Shown piece by piece: positions 54,701 through 63,552 of a DNA stretch of 64,000 nucleotides. The stretch lies in the NCBI GenBank assembly GCA_963787485.1, contig CAWBDF010000003.1, forward strand, positions 62,001-126,000. The letters are read 5' to 3'. Numbering within the stretch: the first letter of the stretch is position 1; each line of letters begins with the position of its first letter. Under the pieces are notes generated by a model. It did not search any database. It was given only the letters and a program-made list of their open reading frames with translations, and was not told the origin of the DNA. Source of the stretch: Bog-473 sp963787485 (GTDB lineage Bacteria > Actinomycetota > Acidimicrobiia > Acidimicrobiales > RAAP-2). Made by a program: the position numbers and the translations under genes.

Positions 54701-55735
54701 GTGGCCACGGTTTCGCGTGACAGCGAACTCGACCGTCTGCACTCCGTCCTCGAGGCGCAGCGGGTCGTCAACGCGGGTCCTGGCGATGCCGAACGCGTCA
54801 CCTCCCTGGTCCTCGAGCGCGTAAAAGCGGCGACCGGTGCGGACGGTGCGGCGCTGGCATTCGTCGAGGGGGCCACTCTGGTTCGGCGGGCGTCGAGCGG
54901 TCTTTCTAGGATCAGCGAACTCCCGGCGAAGCAGGTCGAGAGCAGTCTGTCCGGACAGTGCGTCCGCATGGTGATGCCGCTCCTGTGCCGCGACACCCGC
55001 ACCGACTTCCGCGTCGACGAGGACGGATATCGCGAAGCCGGAATCCGCTCGGTGGCCCTGGCACCCGTCGTGCGAGCCGGGGAGGGTGTCGGCGCCCTCG
55101 AGGCGCTCTCCAGCCGTCCCGACCATTTCGACCAGACCGATGCTGAGGTGATAGAGCTCATGGCGAACCTGGTAGCGCCTCTGCTCCAAGGCTCGAAGCT
55201 CGAACTCGAGGCGGACCGTGCCCTCCGCGATCCGCTCACGGGCCTGGCCAACCGCCTGATCTTCATGGACCGGCTGACCAACCAGCTCAATCAGTCACGA
55301 CGGTACGGACGCCCCTTCGGACTTTTCTTCGTCGACCTCGACGACTTCTCGAGCGCCAACGAGACACTCGGTCGCGACTGGGGTGATGCCATCCTGCGCG
55401 CCGTGGCTCTGGGACTGAACCGGACGGTCAGGGGAGGGGACACCCTGGCACGGCTCGAAGGGGACCGCTTCGCCATCCTGTGTACCAACGCCGAGCAGTC
55501 CACCGTCGAGCCCCTGTTGACCGGGCGGATCGAAACGGTCATCTCCGCGGTGAACGACGAGCTGGGCATGGAAGGGTTCAAACTTCGGGCCAGCGTGGGC
55601 ACGGCGTGGAGCGAGGGCGAGGACGCCACTCCCGAAGGATTGCTCACCGACGCCAATTCGGCCATCTCAAGGGCCAGGGGCCGCTCCGGCTACGATTCCA
55701 GCGGGGCGCCCGAGAGCAGGCAACACATTCATTGA
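54701..55735 (+). CDS. GAF-GGDEF protein with degenerate catalytic motif
   Basis: 344 residues: a GAF domain (about 15-165; VNAGPGDAERVTSLVLERV, ALAPVVRAGEGVGALE) and a GGDEF domain (about 180-330; DPLTGLANRLIFMDRL is the typical start). The signature GGDEF is EGDRF (253-257) in LEGDRFAIL, which should abolish diguanylate cyclase activity. It could be a c-di-GMP-unrelated sensor or bind GTP. GTG start. It lies just upstream of the tRNA-Pro 5' end, on the other strand, and is not part of the island. Confidence 0.85.
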   Translation: MATVSRDSELDRLHSVLEAQRVVNAGPGDAERVTSLVLERVKAATGADGAALAFVEGATLVRRASSGLSRISELPAKQVESSLSGQCVRMVMPLLCRDTRTDFRVDEDGYREAGIRSVALAPVVRAGEGVGALEALSSRPDHFDQTDAEVIELMANLVAPLLQGSKLELEADRALRDPLTGLANRLIFMDRLTNQLNQSRRYGRPFGLFFVDLDDFSSANETLGRDWGDAILRAVALGLNRTVRGGDTLARLEGDRFAILCTNAEQSTVEPLLTGRIETVISAVNDELGMEGFKLRASVGTAWSEGEDATPEGLLTDANSAISRARGRSGYDSSGAPESRQHIH

Positions 55736-55781
55736 CGACCGACGCTCGCGACGGTCGCCGCGCCACATACGCTCACCCGCC

Positions 55782-57215
55782 GTGCGCCCATCTTCCGCGA
55801 CTTCTTCGCTCGCGCCAGGCCGTCGTCGGGCGCGCACCGCGTTCAGGGCCGTCGCCCTGGCCGGCGCCGTCGCTGGAGCGGCGTTGGCCATGCCGGCGGT
55901 CGCCGGCGCGTCCACCGTCACCCGCCCGACGTCGCACATCGTGCGGGCCGCCCTTGCGCCCGGCAAGATCAGCCACATTTTGGTGTTCGACTTCGAGAAC
56001 GAGGGGTACGACGCCACCTTCGGCCCCGGAAGTCCGGCCACGTATCTGAACGGTACTCTGCGCCCCAAGGGCGAGTTGCTCCAGAACTACTACGCCATCG
56101 GGCACAACAGCCTCGACAACTACATCGCCCAGGTCTCGGGCCAGGCACCCACCCTCGACACTCAGGCCGATTGCGCGGACGGCGGCTTCACCTTCGCCAA
56201 CCTCCTTCCGGGTACCCCCGACGTGGACCAGTCCGCCGACCCAGGCCAGGTCGACGGGCAGGGCTGCGTGTACCCGGCATCGGTCGAGACGATCGCCTCT
56301 CAGCTCGACGCCCGTGTGCCCCCCGGCAAGAGCTCCCACCTCGCGGCCTGGCGCGCCTACGAGGAGGACATGGGCAACACGGCTGCCCGCGACGGCGGGG
56401 TGCCCGATCCGACCGGGGGTGCCGACTGCGCGCACCCGGCCATCGGCGCCCCGGACACGGCTGAATTTGCGACCTCCACGGACCAGTACACCACCCGTCA
56501 CGACCCATTCGTGTGGTTCCACTCGGTCATCGACGACGCCGCCGAATGCGATGCCAACGTCGTGCCCCTCGGCACGCTCCAGACCAACGGCACCCCCGCC
56601 CCGACCGGCCACCTGGCCCAGGACCTGCGCACCGAGAGGACCACGCCGCGCTTCGGCTTTGTCACGCCGAACCTGTGTGACGACGGTCACGACGGGACCT
56701 GCGCCGGGCCCGACAGTGCGGGCACCCACGTGGGCGGCCTGGTCGGCGTCGATCAATTCCTGCGCGCCTACATGCCACTGGTCCTCGCCTCGCCGGCGTA
56801 CGTGCGCGGCGACATGCTCGTGGTCATCACCTTCGACGAGTCCGACCTCGGCGGCCCGGGTGCTGACGCCGCCTGCTGCAACGAGCCAACAGGCCCGAAC
56901 ACCCGGGCTCCGGGCAACGCCGGCGACTCGGTGGACAGCGCCGCCCCCGGCGGCGGGCAGGTCGGTGCCCTCCTGCTCAACGCCAAGTACGTCACCCCCG
57001 GGAGCGTCGATACCACCGGGTCCTACAACCACTACTCCGCGCTGCGCAGCTACGAGGACCTCCTCGGACTGACCACGGGTGGGGCGGACGGCCAGGGCCA
57101 CCTTGGGTTCGCCGCCGCCACCGGGCTGGTTCCCTTCGGGTCCGACGTCTTCCCGGCGGCCCGACAGCTACCACCACCCCCGGCACACCGCCACCCCCGA
57201 CGCCACAGCTCGTAG
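55782..57215 (+). CDS. secreted phosphoesterase (acid phosphatase/phospholipase C-like)
   Basis: 477 residues with a long twin-arginine-like N-terminus (GRRRARTAFRAVALAGAVAG). The phosphoesterase family core has ILVFDFENEGYDATFG (metal and nucleophile region), NYYAIGHNSLDNYIAQVSGQ, and the late metal-site motif VVITFDESD. The C-terminal tail is Pro/His-rich. It hydrolyses phosphate esters outside the membrane; it is convergent with the carbonic anhydrase gene. Confidence 0.88.
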   Translation: MRPSSATSSLAPGRRRARTAFRAVALAGAVAGAALAMPAVAGASTVTRPTSHIVRAALAPGKISHILVFDFENEGYDATFGPGSPATYLNGTLRPKGELLQNYYAIGHNSLDNYIAQVSGQAPTLDTQADCADGGFTFANLLPGTPDVDQSADPGQVDGQGCVYPASVETIASQLDARVPPGKSSHLAAWRAYEEDMGNTAARDGGVPDPTGGADCAHPAIGAPDTAEFATSTDQYTTRHDPFVWFHSVIDDAAECDANVVPLGTLQTNGTPAPTGHLAQDLRTERTTPRFGFVTPNLCDDGHDGTCAGPDSAGTHVGGLVGVDQFLRAYMPLVLASPAYVRGDMLVVITFDESDLGGPGADAACCNEPTGPNTRAPGNAGDSVDSAAPGGGQVGALLLNAKYVTPGSVDTTGSYNHYSALRSYEDLLGLTTGGADGQGHLGFAAATGLVPFGSDVFPAARQLPPPPAHRHPRRHSS

Positions 57216-57242
57216 GGCGCGCCCCCACGCGGCCCGGCGTCG

Positions 57243-57761
57243 TCAGTCGATTCGTCGCAGGGTGGCCAGGTAGTGGGCTGCCTTGGCCGCGTAGCCGGTG
57301 GCCGTCCGCTGGATCAGGTCGACGTCCGAACGCCCCTCGCGGATCTGGGCCGGGACACCCATGGCCAGGGCTCGGGGCGGGACCACCATGTGGTTGGTGA
57401 TGACCGCGTTGGCCGCCACCATGGCGCCCTCACCGATCCGCGCGTAGTGCAAGAGCACACTGCCAGACCCGGCGAAGGACTCGTCTTCGAGTGTGCACCC
57501 CTCGAGATGGGCCAGGTGGCCCACGACGCAGCGGTTGCCGACAATGGTGTCGAGGTCGGTGCCGCAGTGGACCACGGTGCCGTCCTGAATGGAGGTATCG
57601 GAACCGATCGTGATCTTCGCCCCGTCTCCCCGCAGGACCGTGCAGGGCCAGATGCTCGAGCCCGGACCGATCGTCACGTCCCCGATCACCACGGCGTCGG
57701 GATGCACGAAGGCCTTTGGGTCGATGCGGGGCGCGACGCCGTCGAGTTCGTAAATCGGCAT
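57243..57761 (-). CDS. gamma-carbonic-anhydrase family protein
   Basis: 172 residues, left-handed beta-helix of hexapeptide repeats (GDVTIGPGSSIWPCTVLRGD, GSDTSIQDGTVVHCG, GNRCVVGHLAHLEGC). The His residues in VVHCG and VGHLAH are the metal ligands. Predicted to interconvert CO2 and bicarbonate, though many members are inactive or acyl-transfer-like. Followed on the minus strand by the small zinc-ribbon gene upstream of it. Confidence 0.9.
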   Translation of the reverse strand: MPIYELDGVAPRIDPKAFVHPDAVVIGDVTIGPGSSIWPCTVLRGDGAKITIGSDTSIQDGTVVHCGTDLDTIVGNRCVVGHLAHLEGCTLEDESFAGSGSVLLHYARIGEGAMVAANAVITNHMVVPPRALAMGVPAQIREGRSDVDLIQRTATGYAAKAAHYLATLRRID

Positions 57762-57770
57762 GTCGGGACG

Positions 57771-57974
57771 CTACACGTGGGTGGCCAGCCACGTCACACC
57801 CTGGTACCCGCGGTAGCCCAGGTAGATGACGGTGGCCACCAGCATCGCCTTGAAATACCACGGGATGGGCCCGCGTTCTTGTTCGGCCAGGACGACACCG
57901 CAGGTGGGGCACTCTCCCTCCGCACCGAGCGCTTCGTCCTCGACCAGCGTGTCGCACTCCTCGCACCACGGCAT
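57771..57974 (-). CDS. small zinc-ribbon membrane protein
   Basis: 67 residues: a zinc ribbon (MPWCEECDTLVEDEALG, ECPTCG) and one transmembrane helix (YFKAMLVATVIYLGYRGYQG). The two CxxC knuckles are the metal site. The ATG 57974 is inside a much longer open frame in which the upstream part is antisense-like; this start is chosen because it begins the ribbon. It is 37 bases from the der stop. Confidence 0.7.
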   Translation of the reverse strand: MPWCEECDTLVEDEALGAEGECPTCGVVLAEQERGPIPWYFKAMLVATVIYLGYRGYQGVTWLATHV

Positions 57975-58011
57975 CAGGACGGACCGCCCATTCCCTCGGA
58001 TGGCGCGCGCC

Positions 58012-59394
58012 TCACTTCCCGCCCACTCGCACGCGCAGCTTGAGCGGGGTGGCGCCCAGCTCGAACTTCTCGCGTAGGCCTCGTTCGAGGTAGCGCAGGT
58101 AGGTGGCCGGGAGCCGGGCACTGGCGAAGAGGGTGAACGTCGGGGGGTCGATCGCTCCCTGGACGACGTAGCGGATGCGCGCCCGCGGAGCGGGCTGGTG
58201 CGCCTGGAGCTCCTGCATGGCCCGGTTGAGCGCACCCGTGGGCACCCGTAGGTGGTACGCGGCCTCAGCGTCGCGCAGCGCCGGGAGGATCCGGTGCACC
58301 CCCTTGCCCGAGAGGGCCGAGATCTTGAGCACCGGGGCGGCGCCGAGGAAGGCGAGCCGATCCCCCACTCCCGCCAAGACTTCGTCGCGCTGGTCCACGC
58401 CGACCTGGTCCCACTTGTTGAGGACCACGATCGCCGGGCATCCCGAGACGCCGACACGCTCGGCCAACCGCTGGTCCTGGTGGGACGCGCCGAGGGTGGC
58501 ATCGATCACCAGGATGGCGATGTCGGCGCGTTCGAGGGCACGCAAGGCCCGAAGCGTGGCGTGGTGCTCGGTGCCCGGGTCGGTGCGCGACGGACGCCGC
58601 AGTCCGGCGGTGTCGATGAAGCAGATCGGGCCGTCGGGGGTCTCCACCACGGTGTCGATGGCGTCACGGGTCGTCCCCGGCAGGTCGTGGACGATCGATC
58701 GTTCCTCACCGAGGAGCCGGTTGAACAACGTGGACTTGCCGACGTTGGGCCGTCCCAAAATGGCGACGCGGGGCGCCTTTGGTTCGTCGCTGTCAGTGGC
58801 CGCCGCGGTGGCGATGGGGGTGCCGTCGACCGGGTCGGCCGGGTCGGCCGGATGGGACGCGTGCTCGTCCGTGTCCGACCCGTCGTCCGTGTCGGACGCG
58901 TCGCCCGGCAAGAGGCGCACCACCTCGTCGAGGAGGTCGCCGGTCCCCCGCCCGTGGAGCGCACTGACCGGGTACGGATCGCCCAGTCCGAGCGAGACGA
59001 ACTCCCAGGCCAGCGCCTCCCGGCTCTCGCCGTCGACCTTGTTCACCGCCAGCAGCACGGGCCGGCCCGCCCGCCGGATCACTCGTGCGGCCGCCAGGTC
59101 CTCGTCCGTGACGCCGGTGGTGACGTCGGCCACCATCAGGATCACGTCGGCCTCGGCCAGGGCGCGCTCGACCTGGGTGCTCACCTTGGCCTCCAGCGCG
59201 TCGCCTCGCGCCAGCCACCCGCCGGTGTCCATGACCGAGAAGGGCACCCCGGCCCACTCGGCCGTGAGCACCTTGCGATCCCGCGTCACGCCGCGCTCCT
59301 CCTCGACCACGGCGGCGCGCGAGCCCACGATACGGTTCACCAACGACGACTTGCCGACGTTGGGCCGGCCGGCCACGACGACGGTCCCCATCAC
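58012..59394 (-). CDS. der: ribosome-associated GTPase Der (EngA)
   Basis: Essential double-GTPase for 50S assembly, 460 residues. G1 motifs are GRPNVGKSSL (first) and GRPNVGKSTL (second); G4 motifs are NKVD and NKWD; the KH-like C-terminal domain ends in GATPLKLRVRVGGK. Between the two G domains there is a long Asp/Ala/Pro linker (DTDDGSDTDEHASHPADP) that is unusual. The neighbouring DUF512 gene lies 24 bases upstream, in the same orientation. Confidence 0.95.
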   Translation of the reverse strand: MMGTVVVAGRPNVGKSSLVNRIVGSRAAVVEEERGVTRDRKVLTAEWAGVPFSVMDTGGWLARGDALEAKVSTQVERALAEADVILMVADVTTGVTDEDLAAARVIRRAGRPVLLAVNKVDGESREALAWEFVSLGLGDPYPVSALHGRGTGDLLDEVVRLLPGDASDTDDGSDTDEHASHPADPADPVDGTPIATAAATDSDEPKAPRVAILGRPNVGKSTLFNRLLGEERSIVHDLPGTTRDAIDTVVETPDGPICFIDTAGLRRPSRTDPGTEHHATLRALRALERADIAILVIDATLGASHQDQRLAERVGVSGCPAIVVLNKWDQVGVDQRDEVLAGVGDRLAFLGAAPVLKISALSGKGVHRILPALRDAEAAYHLRVPTGALNRAMQELQAHQPAPRARIRYVVQGAIDPPTFTLFASARLPATYLRYLERGLREKFELGATPLKLRVRVGGK

Positions 59395-59418
59395 CCGTTC
59401 CTCATCGCCCGGCGGCCG

Positions 59419-60840
59419 TCATGCGAGGCGGTCCGTCGTGACCGGGTCGGCGACTCGGAACGAGGTCCCGTCGAGGGCGCGCCGGAGCGAACCGCCGTCC
59501 GTGGGCACGATCTCCACCGGACGCGGCAGGTCCGCCAGGCTCAGCCCGTCGAGGAATCGGCCCTCGTTGAGACAGGCGTCGGGCACCAGGCAACGCACGT
59601 CCACGGGGACCTCGGCCAGGGCCCGGGAGAGGTCGGCGCCGGTGAGCAGGCCGGCCACCCCGATATTGCCCCCGAAGAACTCGTTGGCCACTGTCTTGAG
59701 CTCGACGTCGTCCCGCCCATGGGCGGCCACCAGGGGAGCCAGCACCTCGGCTCCGTAGGCGCCGGTGACGATGAGGATCGGCCGTGAGTCGGTCCCCGAG
59801 ACGGTGCTGGGCAGACGCGCCGCCCGGTAGCCCTCGGCGGGCGCGGCGTCGACGGCGGCGAAAAAGCCGCGGCGCACCCCTCCTGGACCCTCGGCGTCTC
59901 CCTCACCCCGGCACACGGGCCGCGTGAACGCCTCGGCGAACGCCCGGGCCATGCCGATGCCGTTCTCGTGCTGTGGATAACCCTCGTAGTGGCCCGGGGG
60001 GGGCAACCGCCGGCGGGCGAGCAGGTAGTACTCGTCGGCGGCGAAGATCATCCGACGCCCCAGCGCCTGTCGGAACAGGGTCTGCCACTCCCCCACCACG
60101 TCGAGGACCCGGGCCGCCTCGCCCACCGTGTGCGAGCGCAAGTCGGGCTCGTGCGAGTAGCGGCTGAGGCCCAGGGGCACCGCACCGACGCTGGCCAATC
60201 CCGCGTAGCGGTCCAGAATTCCGGCCAGGGTGTCCTCGAGGGCCGGGCCGTCGTTGACGCCGGGGCAGACCACGATCTGCCCGTGCACCTCCACCCCACC
60301 GTCGAGCAGCACCTCCAGCCAGCGCAGGCTGGTGGCGCCCTTGGGATTGCGCAGCATGCGGGCCCGCAGCTCGGGGTCGGTGGTGTGGATGGAGACGAAG
60401 AGCGGACCGAGACGCTCGGTCAAGATCCGCTCGGCGTCGAGCTCGGTGAAACGGGTGAGCGTGGTGAAGTTCCCGTAGAGGAACGAGAGTCGGTAGTCGT
60501 CGTCCTTGAGGTACAGGCTCCGGCGCATGCCCTTGGGCAGCTGGTAGATGAAACAGAAGGGGCAGTGGTTGTCGCAGGTGCGGATGCGGTCGAAGACGGC
60601 CGAAGAGACCTCCACGCCAAAGGGCTCGCCCACGGCCTTGTCGACGCGCACGACACGCGGCATGGCGGCGCCGGCGCGGCGCACCACGACGCGGGGATCG
60701 GCTGCGTCGGTGAGGCGCTGGAAGTCGATGACGTCGCGCGGCTGGTGCCCGTCGATGCTCTCGAGCACGTCGCCCACGGCCAGGCCGGCCCGGGCTGCCG
60801 GCGACGCCTCGGTGACCGAAGTCACCGTAGGGGCTGACAT
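59419..60840 (-). CDS. DUF512 radical SAM protein with PDZ-like N-terminus
   Basis: 473 residues. A PDZ-like domain (AARAGLAVGDVLESIDGHQP) precedes a radical SAM cluster CDNHCPFC, and the DUF512 C-terminal part follows (GIGMARAFAEAF, ELKTVANEFFGGNIGVAGLL, CLVPDACLNEGRFLDG). Its chemistry is unknown. Start is ATG 60840; an upstream ATG at 60945 would overlap ispH. The der neighbour is a frequent arrangement in actinobacteria. Confidence 0.9.
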   Translation of the reverse strand: MSAPTVTSVTEASPAARAGLAVGDVLESIDGHQPRDVIDFQRLTDAADPRVVVRRAGAAMPRVVRVDKAVGEPFGVEVSSAVFDRIRTCDNHCPFCFIYQLPKGMRRSLYLKDDDYRLSFLYGNFTTLTRFTELDAERILTERLGPLFVSIHTTDPELRARMLRNPKGATSLRWLEVLLDGGVEVHGQIVVCPGVNDGPALEDTLAGILDRYAGLASVGAVPLGLSRYSHEPDLRSHTVGEAARVLDVVGEWQTLFRQALGRRMIFAADEYYLLARRRLPPPGHYEGYPQHENGIGMARAFAEAFTRPVCRGEGDAEGPGGVRRGFFAAVDAAPAEGYRAARLPSTVSGTDSRPILIVTGAYGAEVLAPLVAAHGRDDVELKTVANEFFGGNIGVAGLLTGADLSRALAEVPVDVRCLVPDACLNEGRFLDGLSLADLPRPVEIVPTDGGSLRRALDGTSFRVADPVTTDRLA

Positions 60841-60874
60841 AGGCACCCAGATTACTGCCGGTAACCTGGGCTTT

Positions 60875-61927
60875 GTGCCCGGAGTCGACCGAGTCATGCT
60901 CGCCGCGCCCAGGGGGTTCTGCGCGGGCGTCGAGAAGGCCATCAAGGCCCTGGCCTGGATGGTACGGGTCTTCGAACCGCCGGTGTACTGCTACCACGAG
61001 ATCGTTCACAACCGCCATGTGGTCGAGCGGTTCCGCCACCACGGCGTGGTCTTCGTCGACGCGGTGGAGGACGTGCCGGCCGGAGCGCCGCTCATGCTCA
61101 GCGCGCACGGGACGGCACCCGACGTGGCCGAGGCGGCCCGGAGCCGCGGCGGCGTGGTGGTCGATGCCGTGTGCCCGCTGGTCACCAAGGTGCACCACGA
61201 GCTCAAGGTGCGCAGCCGCAAGGGCTATACCGTGCTGTACGTAGGCCACGCCGGGCACGAGGAAGCCGTGGGCACCATGGCCGTTGCCCCGCAGTCGGTG
61301 CGCCTGGTCGAGAACGAAGAGGACCTGCAGGCCGTCGGCGACCTCACGGCCGACGGCGTGCCGGTCGCCCTCTTGGCCCAGACCACGCTCAGCCACGACG
61401 AGTGGCGCGACGTGAAGGACGCCGCCCGGCGGCGCTTCCCCGATCTCTGGATGCCCAACCGCAGTGACCTGTGCTTCGCCACGACCAACCGCCAGGCCGC
61501 GCTGAAGGCCATCGCCTCGGAGGCCGATGCCGTCGTGGTCATCGGCTCGGCCAACTCGTCCAACACGGTGGCGCTCGAGAAGGTCGCCCGGGCCGGCGGC
61601 TGCCCACGGGTGCTGCGGATCAACGAGGCCGACGAGCTGCCCGACGACCTGTCGGGCCGGGTGGGGGTGACGGCGGGCGCATCGGCTCCCGAGGCCCTGG
61701 TGCAGGAGGTCGTCACCCGGCTGTCCCCGACCGGCGGCGTCACCGAGGTGGCCGTGACCACCGAGGACGAATACTTCCCGCCACCCCCTGAGCTGCGCGA
61801 GATCCTGCGGGCCCTCGGTTCGACCCTGGCGCTGCTGGCCGGCCGCCCCGGTCGGGCCGGCGCCGATCCGGCGGTCCACGACCGTGCCCTCTCGGCCGCC
61901 GACGTCCTGGACCTGTTGGCCTCGTGA
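60875..61927 (+). CDS. ispH: 4-hydroxy-3-methylbut-2-enyl diphosphate reductase
   Basis: Last step of the MEP pathway. The three cluster Cys are in APRGFCAGVEKAI, DAVCPLVTKVHHEL and DLCFATTNRQ; HGTAP and catalytic-loop Glu/His are conserved. 350 residues. Start: GTG 60875 (VPGVDRVMLAAP); ATG 60896 is a shorter alternative. It is divergent from the DUF512 gene, with only 34 bases between them, and its stop overlaps the GT2 start. Confidence 0.95.
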   Translation: MPGVDRVMLAAPRGFCAGVEKAIKALAWMVRVFEPPVYCYHEIVHNRHVVERFRHHGVVFVDAVEDVPAGAPLMLSAHGTAPDVAEAARSRGGVVVDAVCPLVTKVHHELKVRSRKGYTVLYVGHAGHEEAVGTMAVAPQSVRLVENEEDLQAVGDLTADGVPVALLAQTTLSHDEWRDVKDAARRRFPDLWMPNRSDLCFATTNRQAALKAIASEADAVVVIGSANSSNTVALEKVARAGGCPRVLRINEADELPDDLSGRVGVTAGASAPEALVQEVVTRLSPTGGVTEVAVTTEDEYFPPPPELREILRALGSTLALLAGRPGRAGADPAVHDRALSAADVLDLLAS

Positions 61928-62754
61928 GCCGCCCGCGGGGGGCCACCTCGGGCGCCAGCGTCCACACCGATCCCGAGCGGGCGCGGCGCGTCATTGAAGA
62001 GTCGCGGCGCGAGTTCGACGCCCGCTGTCCCGACTCGGCATTGGCGCCTGTGGTGGCGCTCGTCTGCGCCTACGAGGAAGAGGACAACATCGGCGCCGTC
62101 CTGGCCGCCATGCCAACCGAGGCGTGCGGGTTGCCCGTGGCCACGCTGGTGGTGGTCGACGGCGGGAGCGACCGCACCGACGTGGTGGCCAAGGAATCCG
62201 GAGCCGTCACCTTCGTCCTGTCGGAGAACCTCGGGCACGGCTACGCGCTGCGCGTGGGGTACGCCCTGTGCGTGGAGCTCGGTGCTCGTTTCGTCGTCAC
62301 CCTCGATGCCGACGGCCAGAACGACCCGTCGGAGATCCCGGTCATGCTCCAGCCGCTGGTCGACGACCAGGCAGACTTCGTCGTCGCCTCGCGCGTGCTC
62401 GGACGCGACACCACCACCGACCGTTTCCGCAAGGTCGGAGTGCGCGTGTTCTCCTGGATCGTGAACCGCATCGGCCACACCCGGCTGACCGACACCTCCA
62501 ACGGGTACCGCGCCCTGCGGGTGACCATGCTCGACGACGTGGCCTATCGGCTGGTCCAGCCGCAGTACCAGACCGCCGAGCTCCTGATCGTGGCCGTGCA
62601 GCGTGGCTGGAGGGTCACCGAGCGCCCCACCCTGTGGCTCCCACGCGCCTCGGGCACGACCAAGAAGGGCAAGAACTGGCTCTTCGGCTTCCGCTACGGC
62701 CGGGTGGTGCTGGGTACCTGGTGGCGGGTGCGGCATCTCGGCCCACACGGCTGA
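61924..62754 (+). CDS. glycosyltransferase family 2 protein
   Basis: 276 residues, GT-A fold (LVCAYEEEDNIGAVLAAMPT, VVVDGGSDRTDVVAK, VTLDADGQNDPSEIPVM). The DADGQ motif and the C-terminal TSNGYRALR and TKKGKNW resemble dolichyl-phosphate-mannose-synthase-like enzymes. It starts at a GTGA overlap with ispH, suggesting coupling. The substrate is probably a polyprenyl phosphate, fitting its link with isoprenoid synthesis. Confidence 0.88.
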   Translation: MSRPRGATSGASVHTDPERARRVIEESRREFDARCPDSALAPVVALVCAYEEEDNIGAVLAAMPTEACGLPVATLVVVDGGSDRTDVVAKESGAVTFVLSENLGHGYALRVGYALCVELGARFVVTLDADGQNDPSEIPVMLQPLVDDQADFVVASRVLGRDTTTDRFRKVGVRVFSWIVNRIGHTRLTDTSNGYRALRVTMLDDVAYRLVQPQYQTAELLIVAVQRGWRVTERPTLWLPRASGTTKKGKNWLFGFRYGRVVLGTWWRVRHLGPHG

Positions 62755-62793
62755 GCGCCCGATCGGCCGCTCCGGGGGCCGGCGCCGCCGAGC

Positions 62794-63552
62794 TCAGGAC
62801 CGACGATGGGTCGCCGTGTCCCTCGCCCTGGCGTCGTCGTAGACCTCCTGGAGTCGTGGCACCAGCGCCTCGGTGGCGGCGTGCACGGCCGAGCGGGACA
62901 CCCGTCCGCCCCCGGTCCGAGGTGGCGGCGGAATGGCGGGGCCGACGACCACCTGGATGGTGCGCGGCGAGGGGATGGTCTTGCCCTTGGGCATGGCCAC
63001 GTCCGATCCGCCGATGCCGATGGGCACGATGGGCGCCCCGGTACGCGCCGACAGGAAGGCGGCGCCTTCCATCAGGTCCTCGACGACCGCGCCCTCGCGG
63101 CGGGTCCCCTCGGGGAACAGCACGAGCACCTGACCGTGGCGCAGGACCTCCTCCGCTCGCTGCAGCGCCTCGCGGTCGGCCGACTCACGGTGCACGGGGA
63201 ACGCGCCGACGCTGAGGAGCAGGCGGCCCAGCCACTTGTTCTCCCACAGCTCGTCCTTGGCCATGAAGAAGAGCTTGCGGTCGGTGCAGAAGGCCGAGAA
63301 CCCGAAGTCGGCGAAGGACCGGTGGACCGGTGCCAGGATCACCGGTCCGCTCTCGGGGACGTGCTCCTTCCCCGCCACCCGGGGACGGAACCAGGCCCAG
63401 AGGACCGAGACGAACAGGGTGCGCTCGGCGCGGTAGAGGAGCGTGAAGCGGGGGTCGACCTCGAAACGCTGGTGCCGTCCCGGAGCCGGCGCCGGGGTGT
63501 CGCCGGGCAGGGACGCCCGATCGCCGGTGGGTTCGGGCGGGTTCAGAGCCAT
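62794..63552 (-). CDS. plsC: 1-acyl-sn-glycerol-3-phosphate acyltransferase
   Basis: Second acylation in phospholipid synthesis. HX4D is HRSFAD and the substrate motif is VLFPEGTRREG; ERTLFVSVLWAWFR is a membrane-associated start. 252 residues. The start overlaps the cmk end by 10 bases, a common actinobacterial pairing. It is convergent with the GT2 gene; a weak stem (GAGCG/CGCTC, 62752-62771) lies between them. Confidence 0.92.
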   Translation of the reverse strand: MALNPPEPTGDRASLPGDTPAPAPGRHQRFEVDPRFTLLYRAERTLFVSVLWAWFRPRVAGKEHVPESGPVILAPVHRSFADFGFSAFCTDRKLFFMAKDELWENKWLGRLLLSVGAFPVHRESADREALQRAEEVLRHGQVLVLFPEGTRREGAVVEDLMEGAAFLSARTGAPIVPIGIGGSDVAMPKGKTIPSPRTIQVVVGPAIPPPPRTGGGRVSRSAVHAATEALVPRLQEVYDDARARDTATHRRS

